NCBI RefSeq assembly: GCF_022539665.2
Contig: NC_081333.1
Location: 3,906,001 to 3,970,000 of the forward strand
Origin: Daphnia carinata
Lineage: Eukaryota > Arthropoda > Branchiopoda > Diplostraca > Daphniidae
Direction: 5' to 3'
Length of the DNA: 64,000 nt
Below, piece by piece: positions 25,114-37,334 of the stretch; position 1 is the stretch's first letter; each line of letters opens with the position of its first letter. The notes under the pieces are model-generated. The model was not told the origin of the DNA. It ran no database searches and was given only the letters and a program-made list of their open reading frames with translations. The position numbers and the translations under genes are program-made.

Positions 25114-27023
25114 CTGTAACAGAGATTGAAACACCAAAGCAATGACGGTACGAGATTTCCAAACTTCGTATCCACAAAAGATGGAAACCTTTAATATGAG
25201 TAGAATTTGGTTTTCCCGTCACAGTATTTATTTCCTTTTCGGAGACACCTTCAAAACAATCAGTCAAAAACTCAAAAACAACAACTTTCGTTATCTTGGA
25301 TCCGATCAGCTGTTATATATATGACAGGCAGTTGGACATCGATGCCATCGGTACTGCGTTGCCAGCTTAATTCTTTGTACTGCTGAACCATGGTGTACTA
25401 GGGCTGAACTTCGACAAAAAAGTATAAAACAGTTGGAACTTTGGCAGACAAAAAGGTACTTTCTGTATAGTGAGACTCGCGATCAGGTGGTAGTCCAATC
25501 TTTTTTCTTTTACGTTTGTATTTTTGTTTCGTAAATCTTTATTCAACCAATCGCTTGTCTGCAACTGAGCTCTGTAGGTCTGAACTTGTCCAAGGAGGCG
25601 CGCTTCAGCTCACGTTTTTAAGTGTTTGATAACATTTACTCGGATTAGAGGTAAATACGAAGCTTATAGATCATTGTATAAATTGTTACAGTTTCTTTCT
25701 CGTGATACCATAAATGTGTTAGTAATGTTTATATGGAGCACTCCTTACATTGGGGAAGACCCAGTAAGAGCTTTTGGCAAAAGAAAAATTCGACAAAGCA
25801 TACGGTTGAATGGTCTTTTCGCAGATCATCCGGTATCTTTTTGAATTTACCCATGACAACTAAGTTATGCTAATGCCTGTAGTTAAGATCCGTGTCAGTT
25901 TTCAGGCCACTTTCTCATGGAAAATCCAAGTCAAAGTAGAATATGTCTGCTTCTTAGAATTTGCTAAAAAAGATTGCCTGATTTCTTTATAACTTCCGAT
26001 AGAGCATATTATTATAGTATGTAGTCCTTAATTTGATGTCGTGGTTTATAACTGCAGAGGTTTTTTTTACCTGAATTAAAAAGGCGAAAATAGTCTTTTT
26101 GTATAAAGAATACCGGTTAAATGTAAAGGCGGAGTAAGGGCATTGAACACCTAACTTTTTCACAGTATCTATGCTTGATTGGCAAACAAATGTTATCCTT
26201 CCGTTATCGTCCACTTCAGATAACTCCAGTCTAAAGTAGGTTGCTTATGTCGCAACTAATTAACTTCTGATAAAATTGTTCGTTTCAGGTTCTCAGCCTA
26301 CTTTAAGTCTATTTTTCTTCAACAAATTGGTTTCATCAATGGCTTTGTCGTCTTTAAGTTATTTATTATTTTTTACTTTCGTTAGTTTTTTGGAATATCG
26401 TTGTTATATAAAATTTGATAATTAAACCACATGAATTAGCGGGCCAACAGATGGTCCCAAGATAATCGATTCCAGGGGGCACTGCTTACTCCTATCCACA
26501 TTACTAGGGTGCCGTTTACGTGCGTTAAGTCTTTCTTGTCTGTTTGTTGACCTTGGGCAGGTCGAAAAGTATGGTTGTATGATTTGACAGTGCTGTAGGG
26601 TTATCTCGCCGAACGAATACCGTTAAACAAGAGTAGTTTAACCTTAGTTTCGGCATTTGGTGAATGTATATACGTAGTTGATACTTCATTCGTTTTGTGA
26701 ATAAATTTTAACGAATACTTTCATCTGATCTTACCGTTGTAAATCATTTGATGAGCCAACTCATTGCATAACGCGTTAGCTTTTCGTCTGTATTCTTCTC
26801 CAATTACCACCTGTTGATATTCGTCGTCAGGTTTGTGCTATCTGTGAACTTGCTCCTCTGATCTATGTATTAAAATGGTGCCCTTGTTGTTTTAATCACC
26901 TGTTGCTTTAATGAAGCATGGGTGTGATGTGTCCATGGTGTTATACACCTTCCAGTTTCTATGCTTTTGCGGCAGAACCATTTTTGAAACTTATACATAC
27001 ATCCCGTTGCAGATCAGACCAGA
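25114..27023. other. Divergent intergenic region (SLC25A1 / P450 reductase)
   Basis: About 1.9 kb with no convincing exon. It lies between two divergent genes. The reductase ATG sits 11 bases after a 3' splice site (CCGTTGCAG), so its 5' UTR exon should lie within this interval. Confidence 0.55.
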
Positions 27024-30013
27024 ATGGATGACATAGCAGCAGGAACAGGTGATGCAGCAGCAATGGCCGCAGCTTCTGCTCCAATGTTTGGGGTCCTAGA
27101 CATAGTTCTTCTTGCTGGGATGGCTGGGTTTGGGATCTATTGGGTATATTTTCGGGGCAGCTCCAAACCCCAGCCACCTCCAAGCAAAGGCTACACAATG
27201 CAGTAAGTTGCATAGAAGTAGTCTTTTTCATTTCAATTTCATAAAGTTTTTTATATTTGCATTCCAAAGGCCTACTTTGGTAGCTCCAAAAGCCAATGAC
27301 AGCAGTTTCATAGCAAAAATGAAAGCCTCTGGAAAAAACATTGTAGTATTCTATGGTAGTCAGACAGGGACAGCTGAAGAATTTGCACTACGCCTTGTGA
27401 AAGAAGCTGCTAGGTACGGCATGAAAGCATTATACCCAGCTGATCCAGAAGAGTGTGAAATGGTATTCAATAATTGCTATGCAATTATGATCTCTTTATT
27501 TTTATAGTTACCATTCTGTGATTTCAGGAAGAGCTTTCCAAGTTGAGTGAAATCAATAATTCTTTAGTTATATTTTGCATGGCGACATACGGTGAAGGTG
27601 ATCCCACGGATAATGCAAGCGCCTTCTACGAATGGTTAAAGTCTGAAGAACCGGATCTGACCGGTGTTAACTATGCTGTATGATTCACTACCCGAAAATA
27701 GTATATCTATAATGGTGTAGTATCCAAATTTATTCTCGCCTTACAGGTATTTGGTCTCGGAAACAAGACCTATGAACATTTCAATGCAATGGGAAAATAT
27801 GTGGACAAACGTATGGAAGAATTAGGTGCAACACGGGTGGTAGAAGCCGGTGTAGGTGACGACGATGGGAAGTAATTGAATCAGCTAACACAACCTTTCT
27901 CAATTTATGCCTATTGATTTTCATTTTGAATGCCTAGTATGGAGGAAGATTTTCTAACATGGAAGGACACCCTTTGGCCCGCCGTTTTAGACTTTTTTGG
28001 CTTAGAAATGAATTTGCAAGAAATTTCCATGCGGCAGTATCGTCTTGAAATACCTGATGTCCCCTCCGAAAAACTATTTACCGGTGAAATTGCCCGGCTT
28101 CGTGCTTATCAGACACAGCGACCGTAATAATTTCAGATTTCCTGGCTATTCCTTGAGACACGAATTTAAACCTTTACTAATTAAATTTTTTCCAAAGGCC
28201 TTTTGATGCCAAAAATCCTTTCCTCTCTCAAGTAACTGCCTGGCGAGAATTGCACAAGGGAGGTGGACGCAGTTGTATGCACATTGAGTTAGATATTTCC
28301 AATTCCAAGTTGAGATATGACGCGGGTAAGTCTATTGATATACATTCCAATGAATGAACCCAGTAATATAGTGTTTCCTCGATAGGTGATCATGTGGCCG
28401 TGTATCCGGTGAACGATCCTGTCTTGGTCAATCGGTTCGGCGAGCTGTTGTCGGTCGATCTGGACACTCCAATATCCTTGGTCAATATCGACGGTAAATT
28501 TAGCTGTGAGAGCAAAGTCTAAAAGAAAAGTGAGAATAAAATAAATTCGTTAATATCACTTTCCCTTTATTTTCCCTGTAGATCAGTCGACGAAGAAGCA
28601 TCCGTTTCCTTGTCCGTGTACCTTTAGAACAGCTCTCTCCTATTACCTCGACATCACGTCCAATCCTCGTACGCACGTTTTGAAAGAACTGGCCGAACAC
28701 ACTACCAATTTTGAGGTATTATTTGAATTCATGATGCACACGATAAATTTTAATTTTACTGACACGATTCTTAATTATACAGGAAAAGCAGAAATTGTTA
28801 AAGATGACTAGTTCCAGCCCCGAGGGCAAGGAACTTTATCAGCAGTGGGTATTGCAAGACAACCGAAGCTTGTTGCATATTTTGGAAGATTTGCCGTCAT
28901 GCAAGCCGTCTTTGGATCTCGTCTGCGAGTTACTGACCCGTCTGCAATCGCGCTACTATTCCATCTCCTCTTCGTCCAAAGTACCCAATTTAGTCCATTA
29001 TTTTATAACACTGTTCCAGGCTTACTTGATTGAGTTCGAATTCTATTAGTTACATCCGGAGACCGTCCACATAACAGCCGTGCTCTTGAAATATACAACT
29101 CCAACCGGACGAATCAATAAAGGAGTAGCCACCACTTGGCTCGCCTCCAAGAAACCCCAACCGGACCAGCCACCCCATCAGGTTCCCGTATTCATTCGCA
29201 AGTCACAATTCCGGTATTTGGTTTTCAATTTTTACAACTTGTAAAAACCCGATTCTTTCTTCGTCTTATCTTGTTATTCAACTGTTGCACTGCAGATTAC
29301 CAGCGCGTCATCAAACTCCAATTATCATGATTGGTCCAGGAACAGGAGTGGCTCCTTTCCGTGGATTCATCCAGGAGCGTCTCAAAGTGAAACGAGAAGG
29401 TACCATTTGAATTTTTTTCTGCAGGCAGTCTTTACAATTATAGTAACTCTCTAAAATCAATTGTAAAGGCAAGCCGGTAGGTGATACTGTTCTGTTCTTT
29501 GGCTGTCGTAAAAAAAAGGAAGACTTCCTTTATGAGGAAGAGTTCGAAGAGAGTATCCAAGAAGGCCTACTCACGGTAAAATATATTATTATAATTTTTT
29601 TTTAGTTTGGTATATATGTTATCTTTTATAAATGTTTTATATTATTTTCATTTTTTTTCTGAATTTCCCACTTTCAGCTACATACTGCGTTCTCTCGAGA
29701 ACAGCCCGATAACAAAGTCTACGTTACGCACTTGCTCAAAGAACAAGGAGAATACATATGGCGCATTATCAGCGAGGAAAATGGCCACATCTACGTGTGC
29801 GGGTAAGTCAACTTGATCGAATTACTTATATGTCAATATCTAATCCTGGTGTTTGTCGGCTAACTCAGGGACGCGCGAAATATGGCACGTGATGTGCATG
29901 ACATCATTGTTGATATTTGCAGTAAATATGGGAAAATGTCAGCCAGCGAAGCTCAGGCCTTTGTCAAAAAGTTAGAAACTCAGCGTCGCTATTCGGCCGA
30001 CGTTTGGAGCTAG
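27024..30013 (+). CDS. POR: NADPH-cytochrome P450 reductase
   Basis: The reductase passes electrons from NADPH through FAD and FMN to microsomal P450s on the ER. Fourteen exons (27024-27202, 27270-27462, 27528-27677, 27747-27871, 27938-28123, 28198-28325, 28386-28493, 28582-28715, 28783-28980, 29050-29213, 29296-29399, 29469-29575, 29678-29802, 29869-30013) give 681 aa, the family's usual size. A short N-terminal segment precedes a membrane anchor ([20 protein letters not shown]). The FMN domain shows [12 protein letters not shown] and [12 protein letters not shown]. The FAD domain shows [10 protein letters not shown] and a glycine-rich GVAT(T)WL region. The NADPH domain shows [24 protein letters not shown] and [13 protein letters not shown]. 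The last residues are DVWS, with the penultimate Trp that stacks on FAD. A poly(A) signal follows at 30223. Confidence 0.97.
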
Positions 30014-30222
30014 TCTACGTAGGGCATTATGTTAGTTAGTAGATATTTTTTGCTTAGGCTAAAATATTTTCTAAAATGGTCTTTTCTCAAATGTTTATTT
30101 TCTGCTATGAGACTTTAAAAAACCATGGGTAATTATTTAGACCCAAATATGTGTATTAATTTAGTACAATTTGCTATTTGGAATGTTCTACACCCAGGGT
30201 TATGGAAAAGAATTAGGTCTTA

Positions 30223-30228
30223 AATAAA
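30223..30228 (+). terminator. Poly(A) signal of the P450 reductase gene
   Basis: AATAAA 210 bases after the reductase stop and 216 bp before the convergent FABP stop. Confidence 0.6.
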
Positions 30229-30443
30229 ACACTTGACTGGGTACAGTTTTGAATATTTTCCTGTATTTTAAGCATACTAGATCAAAACAACAGATTTCAA
30301 ATGATAACAAAGCAAAAACAAGCCATGGAGATTTCAAAAATAATATAACTGGCAAGAAACAGATCTCAAGTTCAGATTCTTAGTTTGCATTTGAAGAGTA
30401 ACAGGAATTAACCGAAAGCTTTTCCATGAACAATTGATTCATT

Positions 30444-31376
30444 CTATTCGGCTTTGTAGATACGTGTGCAAACGACATCATTGACGGTCAACACCTGTTG
30501 GCGAAAAACAATTTACTCAAATTCTAGCAACTTTTAAAAGAAAAAAAAAACACTTACGGCCTTCATTTCGTCGCCGTTGAATTCTCGGATGATGGTCGAT
30601 TCAGGGTCACCCTTCATGATGTGAGTCATTTTGTTACCGTCGAGGGTAATCGTAGACTTGACTTTAGCTCCATCGCCTCTCTCCTCCTCAAATTCCTCGC
30701 CAAGTTTGAATTTGATAGTAGTCGTCTTGAGCATCGTGGTTGTGGTCATGGTGTACTCGTCGCCTTCGCAGGTCAATTCCACCACCGGGGTCGCGCTGTT
30801 CCCCAGCTTGCGCATCACGAAACCAATTTCTATATTTAAAGAAAAGTTATTATAATTATTCTTTTTAATACTTTGCAGCGACAGACATCCACCTTTAGAC
30901 AGAATAACGTGATTGGGCGTTAGAACAAGGATTCTAAAATAAATGTGAAAAAACAAATTTTGGCCAAGAGGTAGGTGTTTCTGGCTAAATGTCAGAACAG
31001 GCCTCACATTAACCAGACGGGAATGTTCTAAGCGTCAAGACGCCAACATGAACGTCAGCATTTTTCAAACACAGCCAATCTCTCACAAGTGCCAGCCAGA
31101 CTACATCTATACGAGAATTGTTGGCACGAAACAACAATTCCTCCAAGGTAACAAATAATTATGATAAATTTCACGAAGCTGTAGATCAAAATTTTAATCG
31201 GCTGAAGAAACTGGAATATCAAGAAACACGACGTAGGAGCATACCCGGCCCGTGAAGTAAGTTAAAGTGGAAATTGTTAAGATCAATAAAGTCCGTAACT
31301 TACTCAGTTCTTGCATGTACTCGTCGAATTTATCGGAAGAGACGAGCTTGTATTTCTTGTTCAGGAAAGATGCCAT
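30444..31376 (-). CDS. Fatty-acid-binding protein (intracellular lipid-binding family)
   Basis: These small cytosolic beta-barrels carry fatty acids or retinoids. Minus-strand exons 31376-31304, 30829-30558 and 30494-30444 give 131 aa, the classic FABP length. The start MASFLNKKYKLVSSDKFDEY matches the helix-turn-helix lid region, and IGFVMRKLGNSATP follows. The last exon encodes VLTVNDVVCTRIYKAE, the conserved C-terminal strand with the carboxylate-binding Arg-X-Tyr. The first intron (474 bp) is much longer than its neighbours. The other half of a typical four-exon FABP is merged into the 272 bp middle exon. The subtype cannot be told from the sequence alone. Confidence 0.93.
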
Positions 31377-33552
31377 GATGATTGGTTTCTTTTGAGATTG
31401 CTTGGAAGAGCTGAAGGAAGCAATGCAACCAGAAGGGGAGGTAGATAACCGGCGAATGAAACTACGGACCACGCGGCATATTTATTACATACACCCTTAA
31501 ACATTTCATCGGGAGCCTCCTCCCTTAGTCCCGCCCATTTTCCCCTTCTCCCCGTTCTTGTAAGTGGCAACTGGTCGTAACCATATTACAAGGGTTCATC
31601 GATTAGTAAGTTCTCTTCGAATATCGATTCACATCTACTTAAAAACTATTTTCGAATAATTCAACGCTGTGAAAATACAATGCATGCTGCTATTCTTGTT
31701 TTTTTTTTTATTATCAATTGATTTTGGGAATTTTTTCTTTGTTAAACTATACAGTGTGAAAACTCAACTATCGATTGTTTAATGCGGAGGCCTCTTATTG
31801 GTTGGAGCGCATCGTACGATCCCCTTCTTCCCCCCCTATACCTCATGACGTGGTCTAGCGGGAAAAAAGGGGAGGAGGAGGGGAAAGAGAAAAATTCTTA
31901 TGACAGGAAATCCAGCCTTGGGATGCAGTTGAATTCATTGTGCTGCAGTTAGTCTGTTGTTTTTTTATGTGCATGTCCACGTTTATGACCACGTATGAGA
32001 GCCACGAGTACATTCGTACTAATACTTTTCTAATGATAGGCTTGAATCTAAATGCTTCAGACCTAGGAATTTGTTCGTAGCCAAACGCCTTAGTTTTTAC
32101 TTTAAAAATGTATTACTTTATTGTGGCTCCATTGCTTCTGGGGAATGTCAAGGCTACGGCATCGGCTTGTTTAAGCATATCTTCTTACAGCAGTAATGAG
32201 ATATCTGGTTAAATTGATTCGTCCGATCGCCATATTCAGTGTTCATTAACGCGTAGATGAAATCGCAATTTTGATTCAGCTTAGCCTGCAAAATTTTGAT
32301 GCATCGGTCAAAGAGGATTCGACGACGTGATCGTGTTTACCGGTTTTAAGGCGCGATGGGTGTACGAGCTGCCACCTAGTGCTCTACGCATTTTTCGGCA
32401 ATGTAATTAAAGCATTTCTACCTATTTTCTGCTATATTCCGTACTAAAAATCATCACTCTTTACGTGTATCAGAGTCATTTGAAATTACCATTAATTACA
32501 TTTTTCAATTGTTTAACACAGGAATAACGTCAGGTCGTTGCGTTCAGAATGACGCACGGAATACTGTAGTATCGACAACCTCAGCGGCCCCAACGACAGC
32601 GTAAGTCTCTTAAATTTTTTTTTTTTTTAAATTTATGCTAGTGCCGCGCTTCGGGTAGTAAAATTGTATTTTAAGAATTCGCATTTGCTATTTCTACGGA
32701 GGAAAAATTGGCACGCATTGTTTGTAAATTGGCACGTGACAAATTCGCAGTTAAGGAACCAAAGCATAATGTGAAAAAATTCGCTACTCTTAAAAAAGGT
32801 TAAGTTAGTTTATTTCAGATGGAGATTTAGAGAAATATGTACACTTGGCTTTTGGCATTACGCGTCGAATTGATTGAGCTGGAGCTTGTGAAAAGATTTC
32901 GTAGAAAACCGAAGAGAAACGTGGTTCTCTCATCGAAAAGTACTTGTTCTATGTTGCTCGACTTGTTTACAGTTAGAACTTGTTCACTTAAAGGGAACGA
33001 CAGCTCACGTGATTTTACAATTGGTAGCAAGTTGCGTCACACAATACGCAGTTATGCATTTTAGGGCTCGGGTAACAGATGTTCAGTGTTAATTCTACTC
33101 AAAACTAGCAAGAAAATATCTATTTTGTTTTTTTTTTTTCAAATTTTCATGTTTTTTAACATTTCGTCTTCTATTTTGTATTATGTGAAAGGAAAAGTAT
33201 CGATATTGCAGACATTAGCGTGTCTAGATGAACTAAAATTCCTAGACTACCAAATGTTCGGATCGTACCCGAATAAGGAAAAATTTGGTTTCGGTTTAGA
33301 AACCGATTTGAAGAAGCAACACGATTTCCATGGATAAAAAATCTTTGACCCTACCTAGGAAAGGAGCTGATGCAAATGTAGATAGTTAAAAAAAAAAACG
33401 AATAAAAAGACAACGGAAAACTCGTTTGTCCGGATTATTCACCTTCAGTGAATTCTTTGCAGCCCTCATTCCACTGGCTGGCTTGTTGTTGGTTGCTCGG
33501 GTTTGTCGATGTTTTGTGTCCCACATCGTGCACCTGCGATCAGTTCAGTCTA
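31377..33552. other. Intergenic region upstream of FABP and of the SDR pair
   Basis: About 2.2 kb between divergent genes. No recognisable exon was found. A possible non-coding exon ends at about 32599 in a strong donor (GACAGC|GTAAGT), which could be a 5' UTR exon of the first dehydrogenase; this is inference. The rest is AT-rich with homopolymer runs. Confidence 0.45.
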
Positions 33553-35046
33553 ATGATGGATTTTACAGCTTATTTATTTTTTACCGTGCTATCTTGTGCT
33601 GTGTTATTGCTCTGTTTAATTCTATTCTCCGACGGCGATTTAACGTTAATGCTAAAAGAGAAATTCGGAGTACCGTTGGGTAAGGTTACTTAAATATGAT
33701 AAGGCAAACTTGGCTAAAAATGTTTTCTTCCAATTTTTGTTTTCTTTCTACAAGATTCTGTCAAAGGAAAAGTGTATTGGGTCGTAGGAGCTTCTTCTGG
33801 CATTGGAAAAGAATTGTCCTATCAGGTAATATTAACTACGGTTATAATTGTGAAATGACTAAAGGGGTAACTATTAGTTAGCCGCCCATGGTGCAAAACT
33901 TGTGATTTCCGCCCGACGGGCGCTGGAATTGGAAAAAGTCAAAACCGGATGCCTAGGTAAAAAAAGGCTTGGCACATTGCGATAATTGAAAAAAAAAAAA
34001 AAAACTGCGTAATGCTTTGAATTTTATGTTTTTTTGTTAAAAACAGCCGTCGGCAAAAAAGCCGGTTTGGTCGATTCTGACGTTTTACTACTTCCTTTCG
34101 ATGTTACTGAGGTCGAATCGCATCAAGAGCATTTCGATTCAGTGCTTCGCCATTTTGGAAAGGTAACAATGTATAATAAAGCATTATGAAACAAGTTCTC
34201 TTTGGTAAACGTCTCGTTACTGTTTAGTTAGATGTGCTTATCAATAATTCTGGACGATCCCAAAAAGCAGAATTTCAAAAAATAGATCTTCGAGTGGACA
34301 AGGACTTGTTTAATACTAATGTTTTCAGTTTAGTTAACTTGAGTCGTGTCGTCCTACCATACTTCTTGGCTAAGGCACAAGGACACATTGTGGTAACGTC
34401 TTCTGTTGCGGGCAAGTTGGGAGCTGCCTTTTCAGCCACCTACAATGCAACTAAACACGCTTTACACGTTAGCACGAAAAATAATATCATGTTCCTTATA
34501 AAAATTCAAAATTTTCTGATTATTTTTCAGGGTTATTTTGAAACCGCAAGATCAGAGTTGTACACTAAAGGTATCTCCATAACGATGATCTGTCCCGGAA
34601 TGGTTTATTCAGATATTCTCACTGCTTGTGCGACAGAAAATCCCGGAGAAGTACGTTGCGGAATATTTTTCATAACCAATCGATACGAATTTTTGTTTAC
34701 GGCAAATCCGTTATCCGTAGCAACTAGGAGGGGAAATTGGTGAAGATGAAAAACGAATGAAAACAGAACGGTGCGCAAAACTTTGCGCTGTTGCTATTGT
34801 AAATAAACTAGACGAAGTTTGGATTTCCCTCAACCCTGTGCTTTTCTTCCTATATGTATGCCAATATGCTCCTTCACTTGGCCGAACGTAAGTTAATAAG
34901 TTACTAGGCAGTATGAGCTTACTAATGCAACAAAATTTTTTTTTTCTAGCTTTCTTAGTCGTTATGGGTTGCAAGCAGCAATCAAAACGCGGGGTAAACG
35001 AGATGCTCGTACCCTGAGGACATTAGATAACAATCGCAGTCGGTAA
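33553..35046 (+). CDS. DHRS7-like short-chain dehydrogenase/reductase, copy A
   Basis: A membrane-anchored SDR. Eight exons (33553-33679, 33755-33825, 33878-33956, 34047-34162, 34228-34467, 34531-34650, 34721-34887, 34950-35046) give 338 aa. A start MMDFTAYL leads into a hydrophobic N-terminal anchor (about 20 residues) and the segment FSDGDLTLML. The NAD(P)-binding motif is VGASSGIG. The structural NNAG motif reads NNSG here. Ser of TSSVAGK and the YNATK of SATYNATKHALH supply the catalytic Ser-Tyr-Lys. Acceptor 34720 (TCCGTAG) was chosen over nearby AGs because only it keeps frame. The substrate is unknown; human DHRS7 is a microsomal steroid/retinoid reductase. Confidence 0.9.
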
Positions 35047-35522
35047 ACCAAAAAAAAATATTCCGAAATAGAAGTCATGCTTCAGAGATTGCGTTCGTAC
35101 GCAAAAAATGATTGACGGTTTACTCATTTTTAATGTTATAGAGAAAGAGAGCTCACTTTCTGTTGTTTTGTGAAAAAGCTCAATCCATCGGTCATATGTT
35201 ATGAATGAAACATTTAGTAGAAAGATGATGTTATAATTAAAGAAGAATGTAATCTAAACTCGGTGGCCATGGGATGCAGAACTGCATTTTTATTTATGTG
35301 GGCTGAACAAAGTCCCAACTCCCATGTTCTTGATTTATAGTAGTCTTTCAATTTTTTATGCAAAGCGAGATAAAATAAAATAATATTATGTACTGATAAA
35401 AAGGTAAATTGTAAAATTACATTCCAACGTCGATATGTAATCTAGTGGCGCTGTCTTTCAAATATTATCAAACACAAGTCGTCTGCCTGTCAAACTCCAA
35501 TGGTCTCAATACGAAACTGAAA
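35047..35522. other. Spacer between the two tandem dehydrogenases
   Basis: 476 bp with no exon. It holds the 3' UTR of copy A and the promoter of copy B; an AATAAAATAAT-type signal occurs near 35376. Confidence 0.5.
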
Positions 35523-37064
35523 ATGGAGTTAACGTCGCTTCTCCTTTACATTACCATATTCTTCTCTGTGTTACTTGTTCTCATACTATTCAGTGATGGT
35601 GATTTAACTTTGATGCTAGTAGAGAGATTTGGAAAACGTTTAAGTAAGTCCATTGTGAAAACCCTAATCTCTAGATAATAGTTTTAAATCCATTTATTGT
35701 GATGTAACTCTGCCTAGGTTCGGTGAAAGGACAAGTTTATTGGATAGTTGGCGCTTCCTCTGGAATTGGGGAGTATTTGGCATATGAGGTATTATTGGAA
35801 ATTTTAGATAAAATCTAAAATAACAGCCAGTTTACATAACATCTTTGTGATTCAAACTTCCCAGCTTGTTGCAAATGGAGCAAAAGTAGTTTTATCAGGC
35901 AGAAGAGAAAATGAACTGCAGAAAGTCAAAACCCAGTGCCTACGTAAGTTTTTAAATGTTTACACATGATACTTGTTTTGAGGAAAAATTATCTTTCCAT
36001 TGTTGTTTATTATATTCTGTAGTTATAGGGAAGAAGGCAGGCCTTTCTGAAACTGATATTTTGCTTTTACCTGTTGATGTTACCAAACTTGAACTTCATC
36101 AGCAATATTTTGATGCTGTTTTACAACATTTTGGAACAGTATAATTTGATAACAAACTATTTGATTGACATACCCTAACATTCTGACACTAACTTACCTA
36201 TTTTTTTCTTTTTGCAGTTGGATGTGTTAGTGAATAATGCTGGCAGATCCCAGAGAGCAGAGTGGATGAATATTGATATAAGGGTTGACAAAGACCTTTT
36301 TGATGGCAATGTTTTTGGACTTCTCAACCTCAGTCGTATTGTAATGCCACATTTTCTCTCTAAGAAGAGAGGCCAGATTGCTGTGACATCATCTGTGTGT
36401 GGAAAAGTTGGAGCTCCATGCTCAGCCAGCTATAATGCTACAAAACATGCTTTACATGTAGGAGAATATAGCAGTGAAACAAAGCAAGTGCATTAATCTT
36501 AAGTCATTTCTATATAGGGATATTTTGAAACGTTACGTGCCGAATTGACATGTCGGGGCGTATCAGTTACCATGCTTTGCCCTGGACCAGTTTTCTCCGA
36601 TCTACTCAGCGCTTGCGCTACGGATACTTACGGCCAAGTACATTAGAACCCAGCAGGCTTTTTGTGTTAATCAATTTTTTTTTGTATTACATATACCTAT
36701 TGTTATATCGTTTTCGTAAACAGAAATTGGGCAGTACTATGACCAAGAAAGATCGACGAATGTCCACGGAACGGTGTGCACGACTTTGCGCCATAGCCAT
36801 AGTTAATCAGTTGGATGAAGCTTGGATTTCTATCAACCCTGTTCTGTTATCTTTGTATGTATCACAATATGCGCCCTCCCTGTTTAGAAGGTAAAGTGTA
36901 TTTAACTATTTTTATGTCTTTTGTGAAATTAACAATTTAATTGTGTTCCATGTTCTAGTTTTAATGGTCGTATAGGAGCACGGGTTGCCATGTCACTCCG
37001 TGATAGCAGGAATGATCTCGTTAATAGTTGCAAGAAAGATATACAAGGTGAGAAATCGGACTGA
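35523..37064 (+). CDS. DHRS7-like short-chain dehydrogenase/reductase, copy B
   Basis: Tandem paralogue of copy A. Eight exons (35523-35643, 35718-35788, 35865-35943, 36023-36138, 36218-36457, 36518-36637, 36724-36890, 36959-37064) give 339 aa. The N-terminal anchor MELTSLLLYITIFFSVLLV is followed by the same FSDGDLTLML. The cofactor motif is VGASSGIG, the NNAG motif is intact, and the catalytic Ser and YNATK are present. Exons 2 to 7 have exactly the same lengths as in copy A (71, 79, 116, 240, 120 and 167 bp), so the pair arose by tandem duplication. The C-terminal exons differ most. ATG 35523 was chosen because it places the anchor at the N-terminus as in copy A. Confidence 0.92.
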
Positions 37065-37334
37065 TGGCCATAAAGACGTTACCGATCCTTCCACAATATT
37101 TTGCATTCAGTGATACTACATGAAAATGCTATAGAGGCAATAGTGCCCATTCTTTATTAGCCGGTGTAATTCTAAACGATAAGCTAAGCCATTATGCAAA
37201 AATGAATTATGAAATTTCGAACGTTTTGTTCTTAATTTGTTATGAATATATGAAGGATTTGGCAACCTTGAAGTATTATTCAACATATGTTGTTCGTTCA
37301 GACAAGCGAAGTTGCTATCGGATCTCCGATAAAA

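Noticed and set aside
32837-33064. 75-codon open frame beginning MYTWLLALRVELIE
   Set aside because: Overlaps an equally long open frame on the other strand and shows no domain or codon-bias support.
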